Below, one piece after another: positions 46,920 through 58,586 of a stretch of DNA of 64,000 nucleotides. The notes beneath the pieces were generated by a model that was not told where the DNA came from, made no database searches, and saw only the letters and a list, made by a program, of their open reading frames with translations. This stretch comes from Nepenthes gracilis. Its lineage: Eukaryota; Streptophyta; Magnoliopsida; Caryophyllales; Nepenthaceae. The DNA is taken from contig BSYO01000013.1 of NCBI GenBank assembly GCA_033239525.1, positions 3,558,501 to 3,622,500 of the forward strand, given 5' to 3'. Within the stretch, counting starts at the first letter, position 1. Each line of letters opens with the position of its first letter. The position numbers and the translations under genes are program-made.

Positions 46920-48720
46920 TAGCAACATTCAACAATTAAGTCAATCTACAAACTCTCACATCTGCAAACCTTTCTTAAAACTAACATTTTTAGACTCACA
47001 AAACCTATTTTTTTACTAAGTAAAAATCTACAATTATTGTCCTAATTGAATTGGGAAACTGATCCCACAAGAAACTTACAAAGGAATCAAGATAAGCTTA
47101 GCTCCTAATTTCCTGTGTCAACCATGGGTGTAACTTCTCAAATCCTTATTTTTCTCTCATCATATTGTGAGCTGATGAAAGGCTATCTAACCAAGAAGTC
47201 TGAATACCATGAGTTTTTTGGTATATTCATGCAACTCTAATACTATAAACAAATACGTAAGAGTATTTTATGGATTTTTCTCTCTGATATGGTCACCATT
47301 CCCTCTCAAGGTTCTAACATGTGATATTTGCTTTTCAATTCAACAGTAAATGACACAAACGGATTAATATACTACAATTACATATTGTGGGATATAAATA
47401 CTTTTTGTTCATATAGCATCACTTAGTAACATGAAGACATCTTTGCCTTTTTTTCCTCTTTTGATCATTTTAAGTATAAAAAGCATGGATTAGTTTCTGA
47501 AACTCGATCTCTCTCTTTTGTTTCGTTTTTCCTTGCTAAAATTAAACCCTATCATGAAATTGTATTATGCACGGGATGAATTAATCTTTCTTGAAATTGG
47601 TAAGATGAACAAATAACTACACGGCCAATAGTTAGTTAATCGTGGTAATAGTTTGTTAACCATGCATAGAGTGGTCCTCTCAGCACCATCCCTATAAATG
47701 TGGTCAAACCTTCCAAATTTTGATCAAATCTGATAGAGAAAAGAGAGTATTTATAGACTCAATATTGATAAGGCTTCATTAAGGACCTCTTTTCATAGGA
47801 AGAGATTATCAAGTTACATGCTTAAAAATTTCTACTAACCAATCCCCTGCTTTTTGACATAATAAGATGCTACTTATGCTAATATGATTCTTTTAATATA
47901 GACTGTTAAGGCTATCCCTAGTTGTCATCTCATAATCTCTTCCCTTTAAAGTTTTTTTAAAGAGCCATATTCTAAAAATATAAAAGAATATTTATTGAGA
48001 GTTGGTGAATGATAACGATGCCTAGATCCCTATGTTTGGAAATCATTGAGATAAATAAAGATTTAATTCATAGTCTTTCTACTCTCTCGATATATATATA
48101 TATATTTTTTTTGTATAACTAATATTTGTCACATCAATAAAAGGTAAATTTGAAATGTTATTCATCTTATATCTTTAAGGGTTGTATACTAACCAAGCTA
48201 ATTGGAGCTCATTTCATGGGCTAAGTCAGACCTTGTTCAAGTTTAATTTAAGAAGTCATATTTATGAGCTTCTTTAATTAAAGAGCTGGTTGCATAAGTC
48301 ATATGTTCCTCTAATTCCTTGATGAGTTTGAGCTCAACACGAAATTGCTTGATTAGAGTCGAGCTCGTCTTGTGAAGTTGATGAGCCTAATTTTAGGCTC
48401 GTCAAATTAATAACGGAGTCTAAAAGTAATATGCTACTCTACTAGGCTCCTTTGTGGCTCTAAATTTCTTGCGAAAATACTTTTATGATTCTCTTGTAAA
48501 ATTAAAACAGTCAACGGTTGCAATTTGCCTTGCCCTGTAGCCAACCTATCAAGTTGCTTTTTTACCTATGCCATAACCAACCTTTCTATGTATCTATAGC
48601 TCTCATGATTTAGACCAATACGCGTTCAATGAACCCCTTCCTATAGCAAGTTATAAAGCCATTAATCGCATCCCTTATTCCCCACCACAACTGTTAATCC
48701 TTTAAACAATAATCATGCAG
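46920..48720. other. Intergenic; upstream of the second DUF688 gene
   Basis: No gene is supported. An (AT)n run at about 48092-48105 is followed by T9. GC content is moderate, with no domain in any frame. Confidence 0.5.
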
Positions 48721-48727
48721 TATATAG
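48721..48727 (+). promoter_or_regulatory. TATA box of the second DUF688 gene
   Basis: TATATAG lies 79 bases before the ATG at 48806. This predicts a leader of about 50 bp, with no ATG that would precede the start in the predicted leader other than the short ATGATAG near 48777, which stops after one codon. Confidence 0.5.
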
Positions 48728-48805
48728 GGGATGAAAAGAGGCTCCGTTTCAAAGAGATTCTGAACTTTTCTACTATATGATAGTAGAAATTTCAGCTCAA
48801 AAGAA

Positions 48806-49279
48806 ATGAGCCGTGGTAGTGTTCATAAGTGGGAAAAGCAGCCAGAATTTTCCAAGTTGATAATAAACGCTGATAACCCAGAACATCGACATAGCAGACA
48901 GCAGCAGTTAGAGAGAAGAGATCTTCCACCTCCTCCTTGCTGTCGATTGCAGAAAGCTAAGGTTCATGATTTGCAAATACCACTGCCTCCATGCATTTTT
49001 CAGCCATCTTTGACGAGGTATTCTGGCATTAGCTGGTGTTTTTGGAAGAAAGAAAAGGATCCTTTTCTAGCTGCGTATAAAGAGTGCACCAAAAGCAATA
49101 CTACAAGGGATAAGTTGAATGGTGATATTATATCTGATCAGCTTAGAGTAGTTGTGAAAAAGATTATGTCTAGTTTGTCTTGCAAGCTCTCAAGGAGTCT
49201 GAAGGATGTTGCCATGGTAGGGATGCCTAAGTTGACTGGTAAGAGGAAGGTACATAGGAAAATTCGGATTACTAATTGA
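48806..49279 (+). CDS. Small DUF688-type protein, paralogue of the gene at 35406
   Basis: A 157-residue intronless protein of unknown function. It opens MSRGSVHKWEKQPEFSK, a shortened form of the VPFKWEKRPGISK motif of its paralogue: the PF is lost, and P-E-F replaces P-G-I. A proline-rich LQIPLPPCIFQPSL lies at 56-69 and EKDPFLAAYKECTKS at 83-97, both nearly identical to the paralogue. The C-terminal half is basic, with an LSCKLSRSL segment and the ending RKVHRKIRITN. The DNA is much less GC-rich than that of the paralogue, so the two copies have drifted in codon use. No targeting peptide or membrane segment is visible. A SINE relic lies 300 bp downstream. DUF688 has no known activity; the conserved proline and aromatic motifs suggest a protein-binding role, but this is inference. 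Confidence 0.85.
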   Translation: MSRGSVHKWEKQPEFSKLIINADNPEHRHSRQQQLERRDLPPPPCCRLQKAKVHDLQIPLPPCIFQPSLTRYSGISWCFWKKEKDPFLAAYKECTKSNTTRDKLNGDIISDQLRVVVKKIMSSLSCKLSRSLKDVAMVGMPKLTGKRKVHRKIRITN

Positions 49280-49574
49280 AATTGTGAGGGAAAAGAAAGA
49301 CTAATGGGAATTGAACATTAGGGCACAGGCATGGAGTTTTACTTGCTAGCTGTGTGTATGTTTACAATTATGCAAATTGGAAAAGCCTGGATGAAGAAGT
49401 ACCCATCTAATGTTGTTTTGATTACTGGCAAAATATGGATCTCTTAGCTATTTTGAAAATCTTATACTTGAATTATTAAGGAAAGATTGTGGTTTTTTGG
49501 AGTATCTTGTTTCTTATGAGGTGTCCCAATACATGAGACTCATGTTGTGAGGTTTGGAAAGGTTAAGGTAAGCT

Positions 49575-49677
49575 TTAGTACAGTGGCGAGGCTGCTCCAT
49601 TGAAATCTGGATGTTAAGGGTTCAAATTATAAAAATAACTTCTATGTGATTTAGAGGGAAAACTGCATACATCTTGT
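49575..49677 (+). mobile_element. tRNA-derived SINE relic (Au-SINE-like)
   Basis: An A-box-like CAGTGGCGAGGCTGCTCCAT (49581-49600) is followed by a B-box-like AAGGGTTCAAATT (49616-49628), 25-30 bases apart, as in RNA polymerase III promoters. Then come a ...TAACTTCT...GATTTAGAGGG block and ACTGCATACATCTTG. This order matches plant Au-type SINEs, as recalled from the family. Several promoter positions are changed, so it is probably inactive. Target duplications were not identified. Confidence 0.6.
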
Positions 49678-50834
49678 TTTTGATAGAATTTGAGATGTGG
49701 GAGCTTCTATAGGGCTATATCTTACCCTAAGATGTACTTTTATAATCCAATCGGCACACGAGTACTAAATAAAGGCGCATTAGGCGCCCTCCATATTACC
49801 TCAACTATGCATGAGTGATGCATTAGGTACGTCTTAAATGTCAACATTTTGCCCAAAACACGTATGAGCGTTCTATAAGCTCATATCAGACATACCTCTT
49901 ATGCATTAAACATGCATGAGTACGAAGACAGGATTTAACTCAATAAGATGTACTTTTTCAAATTTTTATTATTTAAAATTTTTTTAAATTGATCTAAAAT
50001 TATCATAATAACATCATAAATAAATAAAAAGAAAAGAAACATTACAATTCTCCCATTCCTTTACAATTTCATCATTAAAAGTTTACATGTCTTAATAAAC
50101 AGACGAGATTTAGCTCGAGATGAGTTGGAAAAAATTTCATGCAGTGACCCTGAGATGACAGGTATACTAAAAATACAAAAGCAAACAAATTTGATGACGA
50201 ATAGAAGAGTGGCGGAGCAGGGTATCCCTTCATTTCTAAGGTGGATTATAGCTATTCATGTAGACACTAAAATCTGCAAAAGCTCATGTCATGAAAATCA
50301 CTTATCATTACCTGATGAGAGTTTTAATTTTAATGTTGTATAAGCAAAGTTTTATTCTTGGCTTTGCAAGGTCAAGTGCTTGCACTTCTCACTATTGAGG
50401 CTTGTCCTGCCTGCTCGCTGGAGAGAGTTTCGATACACCATTCCTCTTTCTTAAAGCAGCATTGATCTCATCCAAAACATTATTTAAAAAAAAAAAAAGG
50501 GGTCAAAACTTCAAAATTGAGGCTGACGAACCTCGATAGGTATATTTTTTAACCTTGTAGGTGTACGAGGATTTGATATAACTTTTTTAATAAATCGGGT
50601 ATCATATTCGTAGAAAGTTAATTTTTTATGAGAAATTAAGATCGTAATTATTTTATATTTTAAAAAGATTAACAGAGAATTAAAATATTAAATTGGTGAT
50701 TATCGGAGTACTCGTAATAGTTGTGATACGACTATAAAATTAACTAAAAGTTACAAAATATTAAATAATACAATTTTAAATTACTGAAAATTAAAATGTT
50801 ATAACAATTATGTCATTTGACAACGATAAAAATT
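49678..50834. other. Intergenic sequence
   Basis: No gene is supported. The plus frame at 50125-50343 has no recognisable domain. An A13 run lies at about 50488-50500. Confidence 0.55.
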
Positions 50835-51235
50835 AAAATGTAGAAAATTAAAGTGTAGAAATATAAAATTAAAAGAGCGGTCGTAATTTAATTATTTAAT
50901 ACTCAAAAAATAAAAAAATAATAAATAAAGTGTGATAATTAAATGATAAAAATATAAAATTGTAAAAATAATAGTGGTTTAACAATTTAAAACTTAGAAA
51001 ATAAAAGGATAATAAATAAAATGTAAGAACTAACTGGCAGAAATTTAAAATTATAAATAGCGATGATTCAACCATCCATTGTTTAAAAATAAAAAGATGG
51101 CAAATAAAGTGTGATAACTAAATGATAAAAATATAAAATTATAAGAGGGATAATTGTTTAATTATCTAATATTGAGAAAATAAAATAACATATAAAAATT
51201 AAATGACAAAAATTTAAAAATATGGGAGGACTTCG
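50835..51235. repeat. AT-rich tandem repeat, ~88-bp unit
   Basis: Four to five degenerate units start near 50835, 50923, 51014, 51102 and 51187 (periods 88, 91, 88 and 85). Each begins AAATAAAGTGTGATAACTAA, then ATGATAAAAATATAAAATTA, and ends in an AAAATAAAAAGATGG-like segment. Confidence 0.75.
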
Positions 51236-51703
51236 ATGGTAATCGTAACATATTGATTCCCTTAGGATAATATAACGTAAAAATGTAATGCTTCAATATT
51301 AACTTAAAATTAAATCAACCAATGATAATAAAAAATCAATAATACGAAACTAATAAGGCCAAGCTGATACGGAAATAAATTTGATACTAAATTAAGATTT
51401 GAATGTATAAAATAATAAATTTAAAATAAAATCTGCTGCAGTAAATCATTAATTTTTTAGAAACAAAGATTAACACCCTAAATTTTTACCAAACTTTTTC
51501 CCTCTCTTTTTTTCTCTCTCCTCCCCTCTCTGCCCGCGCGCTGCGCACTTTCTCCCTCCCTGCTGCTTTTTCTGCGCACGCTCGCTCACTCTCTCTCTCC
51601 TTCCTGCGCCTGCTTCTACTTCACTTTCTTTTCTTTTCTCCTCTCTTTCTCTCTCTCTCCAGCTCTTTTCTCCCTCTGCCTTTCTGCAGATTCCACCATC
51701 TCC
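51236..51703. other. Intergenic; pyrimidine-rich tract
   Basis: From 51490 to 51670 the plus strand is almost entirely CT-rich (CTCTCTTTTTTTCTCTCTCC-like runs with short GC-rich CTGCGCGC pieces). No gene is seen. Confidence 0.65.
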
Positions 51704-51706
51704 TTA

Positions 51707-51905
51707 CGTCATATTTAGTTGTAAGAATTAAGATAGAATAAAATTTTTATACCCATGAAAATAAAATTTTTTTTGTTTGGTTAGTAGTAGAATAAAAATA
51801 ATAATTTTTACGTATTATTATTATTTTATTATATTATTATTATTATTATAAGGTATTATTATATATTATTATTATTTATTAGTTATTATTATTATTATTA
51901 TTTAT

Positions 51906-51942
<37 letters not shown>

Positions 51943-52115
51943 ATTATTTCTCATACTATTTTACAAATTAAATAATAAAATATTAATTTTTATCTTATTT
52001 TATTTCAATAATTAAATATAAAAATAACAATTTTAACTCTATTCTCATCCTTTTTTATTCCCTGAAATAATTATTCTATTTTCACCTTATTCTATTCCAG
52101 CAACTAAACGTACCG
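51707..52115. mobile_element. PIF/Harbinger-like MITE with ATT-repeat core
   Basis: It is flanked by TTA (51704-51706 and 52116-52118). The left end is CGTCATATTTAGTTG; the right end in reverse complement is CGGTACGTTTAGTTGCTGG followed by AATAGAATAAGGTG. The latter matches the left end of the MITE at 15958. The core (about 51812-51943) is a long ATT trinucleotide repeat, in the opposite orientation to the other copy. No transposase is present. Confidence 0.8.
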
Positions 52116-52118
52116 TTA

Positions 52119-53185
52119 ATGTTTTACTCCGTCTCTCTCTCTCTCTTGTGTTTTATTTTTTTTTTAATTATATATATATTATTTTTAAATATATATATTT
52201 CAATCCTTAAAAAAATTTAACTTTGTTTTTTTTTTTTCATATTTCTTTGGTTGAGTGAGTTGACAGGATAAAGGTTTTATATAGTCCATCTGGTTATTTT
52301 TATTTCAAAAATTATTTATTAAAAAATAAAATTTACATAATTAAAATATATAATTTAATTATATAATTTAAATAAAAATATTTTAAAAAAATAATAAATA
52401 AGTATAGATAAAAATATAAAAATATCAGTGTTTATAGCAGGGAATCAAAGTTCAAAAAGGGCAGAGGAAAGGAGAACTGTTGCAAATAAATGAGCAAATT
52501 TCAATCGTAATTACACCAAGAGCTCTAAATCAAAACCCATCAAATCAATGGGGCGTAAGCCTACGTGAGATTTAAATTATTTCATGATATGAATAATATG
52601 CAAATATATTTTCAAATTCAACAGTTATACTGCAACTGTCATCCGACGATTGTATTTTCCTTTTGTTGGGAAATTATAATATAATAAAACTATATTTTTA
52701 CTTCATCTCCTAATTTTCTATAAATAGTTACTCATTTTCCTTCTTCTACGAATCTCACTGTATCCTTTACTGTCTCTGCAAGTAATATAATATCTAATTG
52801 TTATTATTATATTAGTAATCGGTCTTTTAGAATTTAATTATTAATAATGTTATATAATTTTTTTAATTTTAATAGTAAAGGAGTTTTAAAAAACTATTCT
52901 GATACTCAAATTCTTATTACACCATATATTCATAATGGGTTTGAAATACTGAAATCATAATTTACCATTGATACCAATGCTCATAGTACTAGTCTATTTT
53001 AGAAAACATATCAGCAATGTATTATAACTTTTTAAAATTAAATTAGTTGAGAATTGAAATACTCAATTGTGTGGTTGTCCAAGTGGCTCTTCATTATCTG
53101 TCTTTTTTTGGGATTGTACCGGAATTCTCCAGATAATTTTTAAAGTATTCTTTTAAAATTAGAATTTTAATGTCCTATTGAAGTA
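52119..53185. other. AT-rich sequence with short microsatellites
   Basis: A (CT)n run at 52133-52145 is followed by T11 and (AT)n. No host gene is seen. The right part (from about 52900) probably belongs to the decayed Ty3/Gypsy element whose gag lies at 53186-53990. Confidence 0.5.
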
Positions 53186-53990
53186 TCCAACAATCATCGA
53201 TATTATGCCCCAGAGATTGATGGTAAATGAAATATTTTAACTAATCGCCTCCCTCTAAAATTTTGACTGGCTTGGTCCATTTTAAAAACTTATCATTCTG
53301 AATCTATATTATAAAGTTAGTTCTGGTACTAGAGAGGGGCATAAGGTGTAGTGTATTGAATTCTCAATGAACATCTGATTCAATTCTCCAATGCTTCTGA
53401 TAGTCCTAAATGAGTTGGTTTTCATTGTTTCTTCTTTGTCGCCCCGATCTGTCCCACATGCTATTCATAGTTTGGGTATTTTAACTTTTTGCAGCATTTG
53501 CCTTCTTTACTACAATGTAAACACTGGTAAGAGCTTCTATCTTGAAGAATTTCTTGAAATTATTCCAAATTAGTATTTAAAAAGGTTGTCCAGTTGAATG
53601 GTTACCATGTAAGTATTTAAGTTCGCCTCATCAATAAGTTTTTGATTCTGATCTCAACATTAAATCGGGCCAGAAAATGCTTTAAGCTCTCATTAGAATC
53701 TTGTCTAATCTTGACCAGATGCGAAAGTTAAATTTTTACTCTAATTCGAAGTAAATTGAGATAGAAATTGGTTGGTTGATTTCTGAATGATCCCAATCAA
53801 ATTTGATCTTAATATGTAAAATTAAATTTGTGCATCTCCTTTTAAAGTTGAAGGAAAATAGAGATATAATGCAACATCATCTAGATTTAGGAAGTTGAGC
53901 AAGGTGCGAAAAATGGTCCAGTGATCCATCGGATCAAGTACTTCCGTTACATGGCTTTATTACAGGCATTTTAAATTTATACATTCCAAA
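53186..53990 (-). pseudogene. Ty3/Gypsy gag relic (Tat lineage)
   Basis: Read on the minus strand with stops and frameshifts, it starts KFKMPVIKPCNGS...DGSLDHF (53951-53990), corresponding to the KFxMPxxxPYDGTTDPxDHLxxF block that opens Gag of Tat-type elements. It ends, 250 codons later, HQSLGHNIDDCWIL followed by LILKEYFKNYL (53186-53222 and left of it), corresponding to the zinc-knuckle-like HxxxGHxTxDCxxL...LIxxGxL block. The spacing is that of an intact Gag. At least five stops interrupt it. Confidence 0.65.
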
Positions 53991-56738
53991 GTTGAATGGC
54001 GTACGACTTAGTTGGGCTGTTTGACCAATAAAGTTTACTTGGAAGACTTCTTATTCTATCCTCTTAGTGCGCTCCTCTACTATTGTTGTAGAGACAAACA
54101 TTTTTTGCTTTGACCAATATTTTCAACTCTAAATGGTTAACAGATACATTTAGTATCTGGCCGAGAAGGTTTGGCGTATATTACTACATGACTTCCTCTT
54201 AGTTAGATTAGTGCTTGAAATTTTGATTATATCGGGAACTCCGTTGGTTTGTGCTCTCATTTATGATCTTGAAGTTGAGAAGGCCATTGAACAAGGAAAA
54301 AACAACTCGGTTTTGCACCTCGGGGGCCATGGGTATCAAGGAGTGGCTCCCTATTGAGATGGTATTTTTCTCTTTAGACATCTTTTTTGATGTCGAAATT
54401 TGTGGATGGTGAATACTAGTTTAATGAGTTTGGTCCTCAAATATGTCTTATAAGAATGTCAACATCTTTAACATGTTTTGAAGTTGAGTGGCCATGGTTC
54501 CAATATCAGGAGTGGCTGGTGAGTGAGTGCTTCATTGGTTGCTATTTCAGGGAGAATATCATAAGAGAGGATGTCCTTCGACAGTTGGCTTGATTGTCTG
54601 TGTGCTATTGTATTCACCGTATCGACTAGTTTGTTAAAAAGTATTGATTTGTAAATTTCGTAAGTGTGATTATTTAAATTGGAACGAGTGATTTGACCGC
54701 ATTATTCACAAATGATATTAATGATGCGTATTTAAAATTTAAATTATAATTTGAGTAAATTTGGTAAGATTATTAAACATTTTATACAGATCCTACACGC
54801 TACATTAGCTAACAATAACTTTAAGATAATCAAGATTCACTCCCTAGTGTATTTTTCGGCAATAAGTTAATAAACTTCCTAAAAATTCAAAATATATGAA
54901 AGATAGAATGGATGAAAGAGAGGGGAGAGAATTGTAGGATTTGGCTCCATATTTTATAGAATAACGAGTGAGTTAGAAAGCTTTGCTATGTTTTCAGGAA
55001 AAGTATAGTATATTTATAACTATACTGTTAGTTATTGTTGATTTCTTGAAAAGGAATAGCCGACCATGATCTCAATTATTAGGCTAATTAAAAAATAATT
55101 AATTCAACCGTTATTGTACAAATTCTGATTGTATGATTGATTTGAAATAGTCATCATTAATATTAAATTAATAATAATGAGCGGTTAATGTTGGTAAGTT
55201 TGTAGGCCATCACCTGAGCTAATTGTAAAGTATATAAACCACTTGATCGGATAAACCACTTGGTTGGACATTCAAATATATAGTCATTCGGATATGTAAC
55301 CTAGTCCTATTTGTATTTTACTTAGTAGCCATTCGACTGCCCATTGAATATTAATTTATTCTAATTAAAATTAGGTCATGTTTGGATGCCGAATTCTTTA
55401 ACTTCATGCCTCTTAGATCGGACAATACTTTTTTCCATTCTGAACTTATTAACCATATATTTACTGGTGGATTGGACTAACCAAATTAATAATATAAGTG
55501 TTTTCTAATTATTGATTTGACATTTCCACACTTCTCCCCATTTTGAACTTAAAAGTATGAAATACATTAGAAGTGTTAGCATTCCCAATAATACCAACTA
55601 AGTATTAAAGACATAAATACAATAGGTTTTTTTATTTTTTTTAAAAAAATAAGTACGTCTTAAATAATCAATAATTCATATAATTCTAACACAGTTACAT
55701 ACTGTTTCTCCTGACAAGTTCTAGATTTTAGCTTCAGATCTGATTTCAGTTTTCCCACAAGGTTCCCTTCCCACACTAAGATTCAGACCATGAAAGCTCG
55801 TCGTTGTGAGCCCAGCCTTAGATTTGATCTGGATGATAGTGGCCCATAATATTTGGACCGGCCCACTGTTTCTTCTGTAGCAGTTTTATTGGGTAGGCCC
55901 ACAGTTTGGTTGGGGAAGGGGCACTCTTGTTGCATGTTAAAATTTTCAATTTTTTAGTTATAATTTATGTTTTTTCCAGAAAATTTCTTAAAATAGATTA
56001 AGATATTTTATAAATTAGCACTTACCATTTTTTTCTAAAATAAGTTCTAATTCGTAATGTTTTTAAAATAAATTCTCCCATAAGATTATGTGAACGATTT
56101 GAAAAAAGGTCAGATTATTTTTAAATCTATTTTATATAATTTTATTTTATATTATATAAAATATTATTTATATAATTTAAATTTATTATTATTAGATCAT
56201 GCGATAATATTTAAATGGTCCTAGGAGGCATTTAAGGGACTTCACCATGTCTGAGAGAGTTCAATTCATGCTATGGACCACCCCACCAGAAGGTGGTCTC
56301 CTCCATCCTAGTAACTTTTGAAAAAACCCAATATTTTAAGGAATTTTTTGAATTTTAAAAAATAAAATAAAAAATAAAGAGAAAATTTTCAAATAATTAA
56401 ATATTATTTTTAAAATAATATTATATATTTTTAAATATTATATGTTTTTTAATAATTAAAATTATTTTTAAAAATAATAAAATTAAAATTAAAATAGATA
56501 TTTTATTTTATTATTTTGATTTTAATTTTCATACTACATCAAACTTCAACAATTAAAATAATATTGAATTCAATATTTAAATGTAACGTGAAAAATCCGA
56601 TTATTTCGTCGATTGTCATAATCAGAGGGACAAGTCTATTTCTCCGCTTCTAACTCAAGATTTATTATTATTATTTTTGTTGAATAATCACATTGTTATA
56701 TTAAAATTCATTTTCTAATATAAAAAAATATTTCTAAG
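53991..56738. other. Intergenic sequence, probable retrotransposon remains
   Basis: The part up to about 54650 continues the decayed Gypsy element upstream of gag (minus-strand sense). From 54650 to 56738 it is AT-rich. A GC-richer patch at 55740-55930 (GGCCCATAATATTTGGACCG) and another at 56215-56330 have no open frame or recognised feature. Confidence 0.45.
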
Positions 56739-57019
56739 TGATGTATCTCAGGTTTTCGGTTGTTGTATAAATTAGAGAGTCTTCTGATTTTTTGTTGTGA
56801 ATCAATTTGGATTGGGTCCGATTTTCGTCATTATTAATCTAAAACTTACACACCACAAATTATAAATAAAAGGCCAGATAACGGCGAAAGATTGTCCCAC
56901 CGTAAATATTTCGACACTCAAATAAGTAATTTTTTATAATAAATAGATGAATGTACGTTTAAAGGTAAACGTGACGGGAATGTAAGGATGAGAAGAGTGT
57001 GAGTGGGATGTATTTGAAG

Positions 57020-57225
57020 GACTAAGTTTTGAGGGTGCGCCCGATTGAAGGGCAGCTCACTAGGCGGAGGATTGAGTTCCGAGGGTGTGCCTAACTAAGA
57101 GGCAGCTCACTAGGTAGAGGACTGAGCTCCGAAGGTTACCCGACTGAGGGGCAGATCATTAGGCAGAGGATTGAACTCTAAGGGTACACTCGGCTGAGGG
57201 ATGACTTGAAGATGTGCTTGCTTTG
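57020..57225 (-). repeat. Minisatellite of ~52-58 bp units in LTR
   Basis: Three to four units alternate GTGCGCCCGATTGAAGGGCA- and GCTCACTAGGCGGAGGATTG-like segments, then GAGTTCCGAGG. The first half of each unit is the same motif as in the 26-28 bp array at 60240-60552, in reverse complement. Confidence 0.8.
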
Positions 57226-58059
57226 GGGTAAGACAGCACGTCCATGGGCCTTGGTGATATTTAGAGGCTTAACAAAATGCGCTAGGACGAGGGCGGAGCC
57301 CATTGAGCCCCGTCTACTTGGGCTGTGCTAGCGGGCCTTCAGAATTAACCGAGGCCAACAAAGTGTTAATCGAGCAGTGCGCTTGGGAATACCAAAGACG
57401 CCGAGCAGCAATTTCAGGAAGCTCCATTCTCAGTTTTGGTTAAGGGCGCTGAACGCCATTAATGGGGGCTATATTAGGCTTCGTTATTGGCGTAGCTGGG
57501 CGACGTTTTCGGAGAATTCATCTGCCGTTCGTTTGACAGAGGGCTTCAAAGAGCCCTGGATGCCATGGATGAAGAGCTTAGTATTCCCTTTCGAGTTGAT
57601 TTAAGGGAGAATAGATGGGCTTTATTTGAGGAGTACGCCTTCGTGTCCAGATTTGCTGGGAAGCTCTGTGCTCGATTTTAGGGGGTGCCTTGTGGAACTC
57701 TATGTTTACCGTTTGAGGGGGCTTTATACTCTGTTTCTGTTGAGAATGCTAAGAGCAGGGGGTGCCACTGTTGGGGGCTTTGTTGGGCTCCATTCTCCTT
57801 GATAAAAATTGTTGTGCTGTGGTCAGCATGTGCACTGGGGCGTTAGTTAAATGTTAGGCTGCTAGAGATACTTAGGCTCGTGTGTATAAAGCCCACTACT
57901 GTAGTGATAACCAGTAACAGAATACTCTTTATTTTTCCTCTTTCTTGTTCTCTTGCGCTCTTCCTTTGTCTGACTTCCCTCCCCTCTTTCCTTCTTTTCC
58001 TACCTCTGGTTTTCGACAGTTCAGTGCGTAACACTCTGTCCAGTATTGGTTCGAGAGGA

Positions 58060-58335
58060 AATAGCTGGACGCCATTGACGGGAGAGCCCCATGCCCTGTT
58101 TTGTCAAAAATGAGAGCAGAGTGATTAGGCGGCATTAATGGAAGAGCTCTATGCCTTGTCTGGCCCTAGAGCAACAAGGAGCTGGTTGCCATTAGCAGAG
58201 ATCCTTGTGCTCAGTTAGGTGAGATCATCTGCATGTCGTCGTGAAGAGTGCCATGCTTTGTTTCACTGGAAACGAGAGCGGGAGGCTGGGCGCCGTTGAC
58301 GAAGCTTTATGATGCTCAGTTTCACCAACGGGCCG
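58060..58335 (-). repeat. Second degenerate array in the same LTR
   Basis: Four to five units of about 55-70 bp carry a GGCGCCATTGACG-like core, a GAGAGCCCCATGCCCTGTTT-like core and an AAATGAGAGC-like core. Confidence 0.65.
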
Positions 58336-58586
58336 AAGGACTGGAGTAGCGGTCCCAGGGTGTTGCTTTTGAAAGGTTTTGCTCCCCTGTTTTGGGATTG
58401 GTTCTCCTCGATCTTAGGAAAATCCCCCTTATTTGCTGTTCACCCTTTTTATCAAGGGAGGTATGAAAATTTTCCTGCCAATGAGAAATTTTTTCTGCCA
58501 AAGTGAAATCTTTTTTCACCAAGACAAAACTTTTTTGCTACACTTACAGTTTTGGATCGGCTCACTATACCAGACCAATCACTAAG

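Larger units (their letters stand above)
56739..58581 (-). mobile_element. Solo LTR, Tat-like, with two internal arrays
   Basis: It starts TGATGTATCTCAGG and ends CCAGACCAATCA. Perfect 5-bp duplications CTAAG flank it (56734-56738 and 58582-58586). The left part (GGGTCCGATTTTCGTC, ...ACACACCACAAATTATAAAT, ...TTGTCCCACCGTAAATATTT) matches the LTR at 21033. It is the longest of the family (1843 bp) because of repeat expansion. No coding domains are present. The frames at 57377-58522 are within it. Confidence 0.92.

Noticed and set aside
49581..49628. Possible tRNA gene because of A- and B-box-like motifs
   Set aside because: No cloverleaf with paired acceptor stem can be formed, and the 3' sequence fits a SINE.
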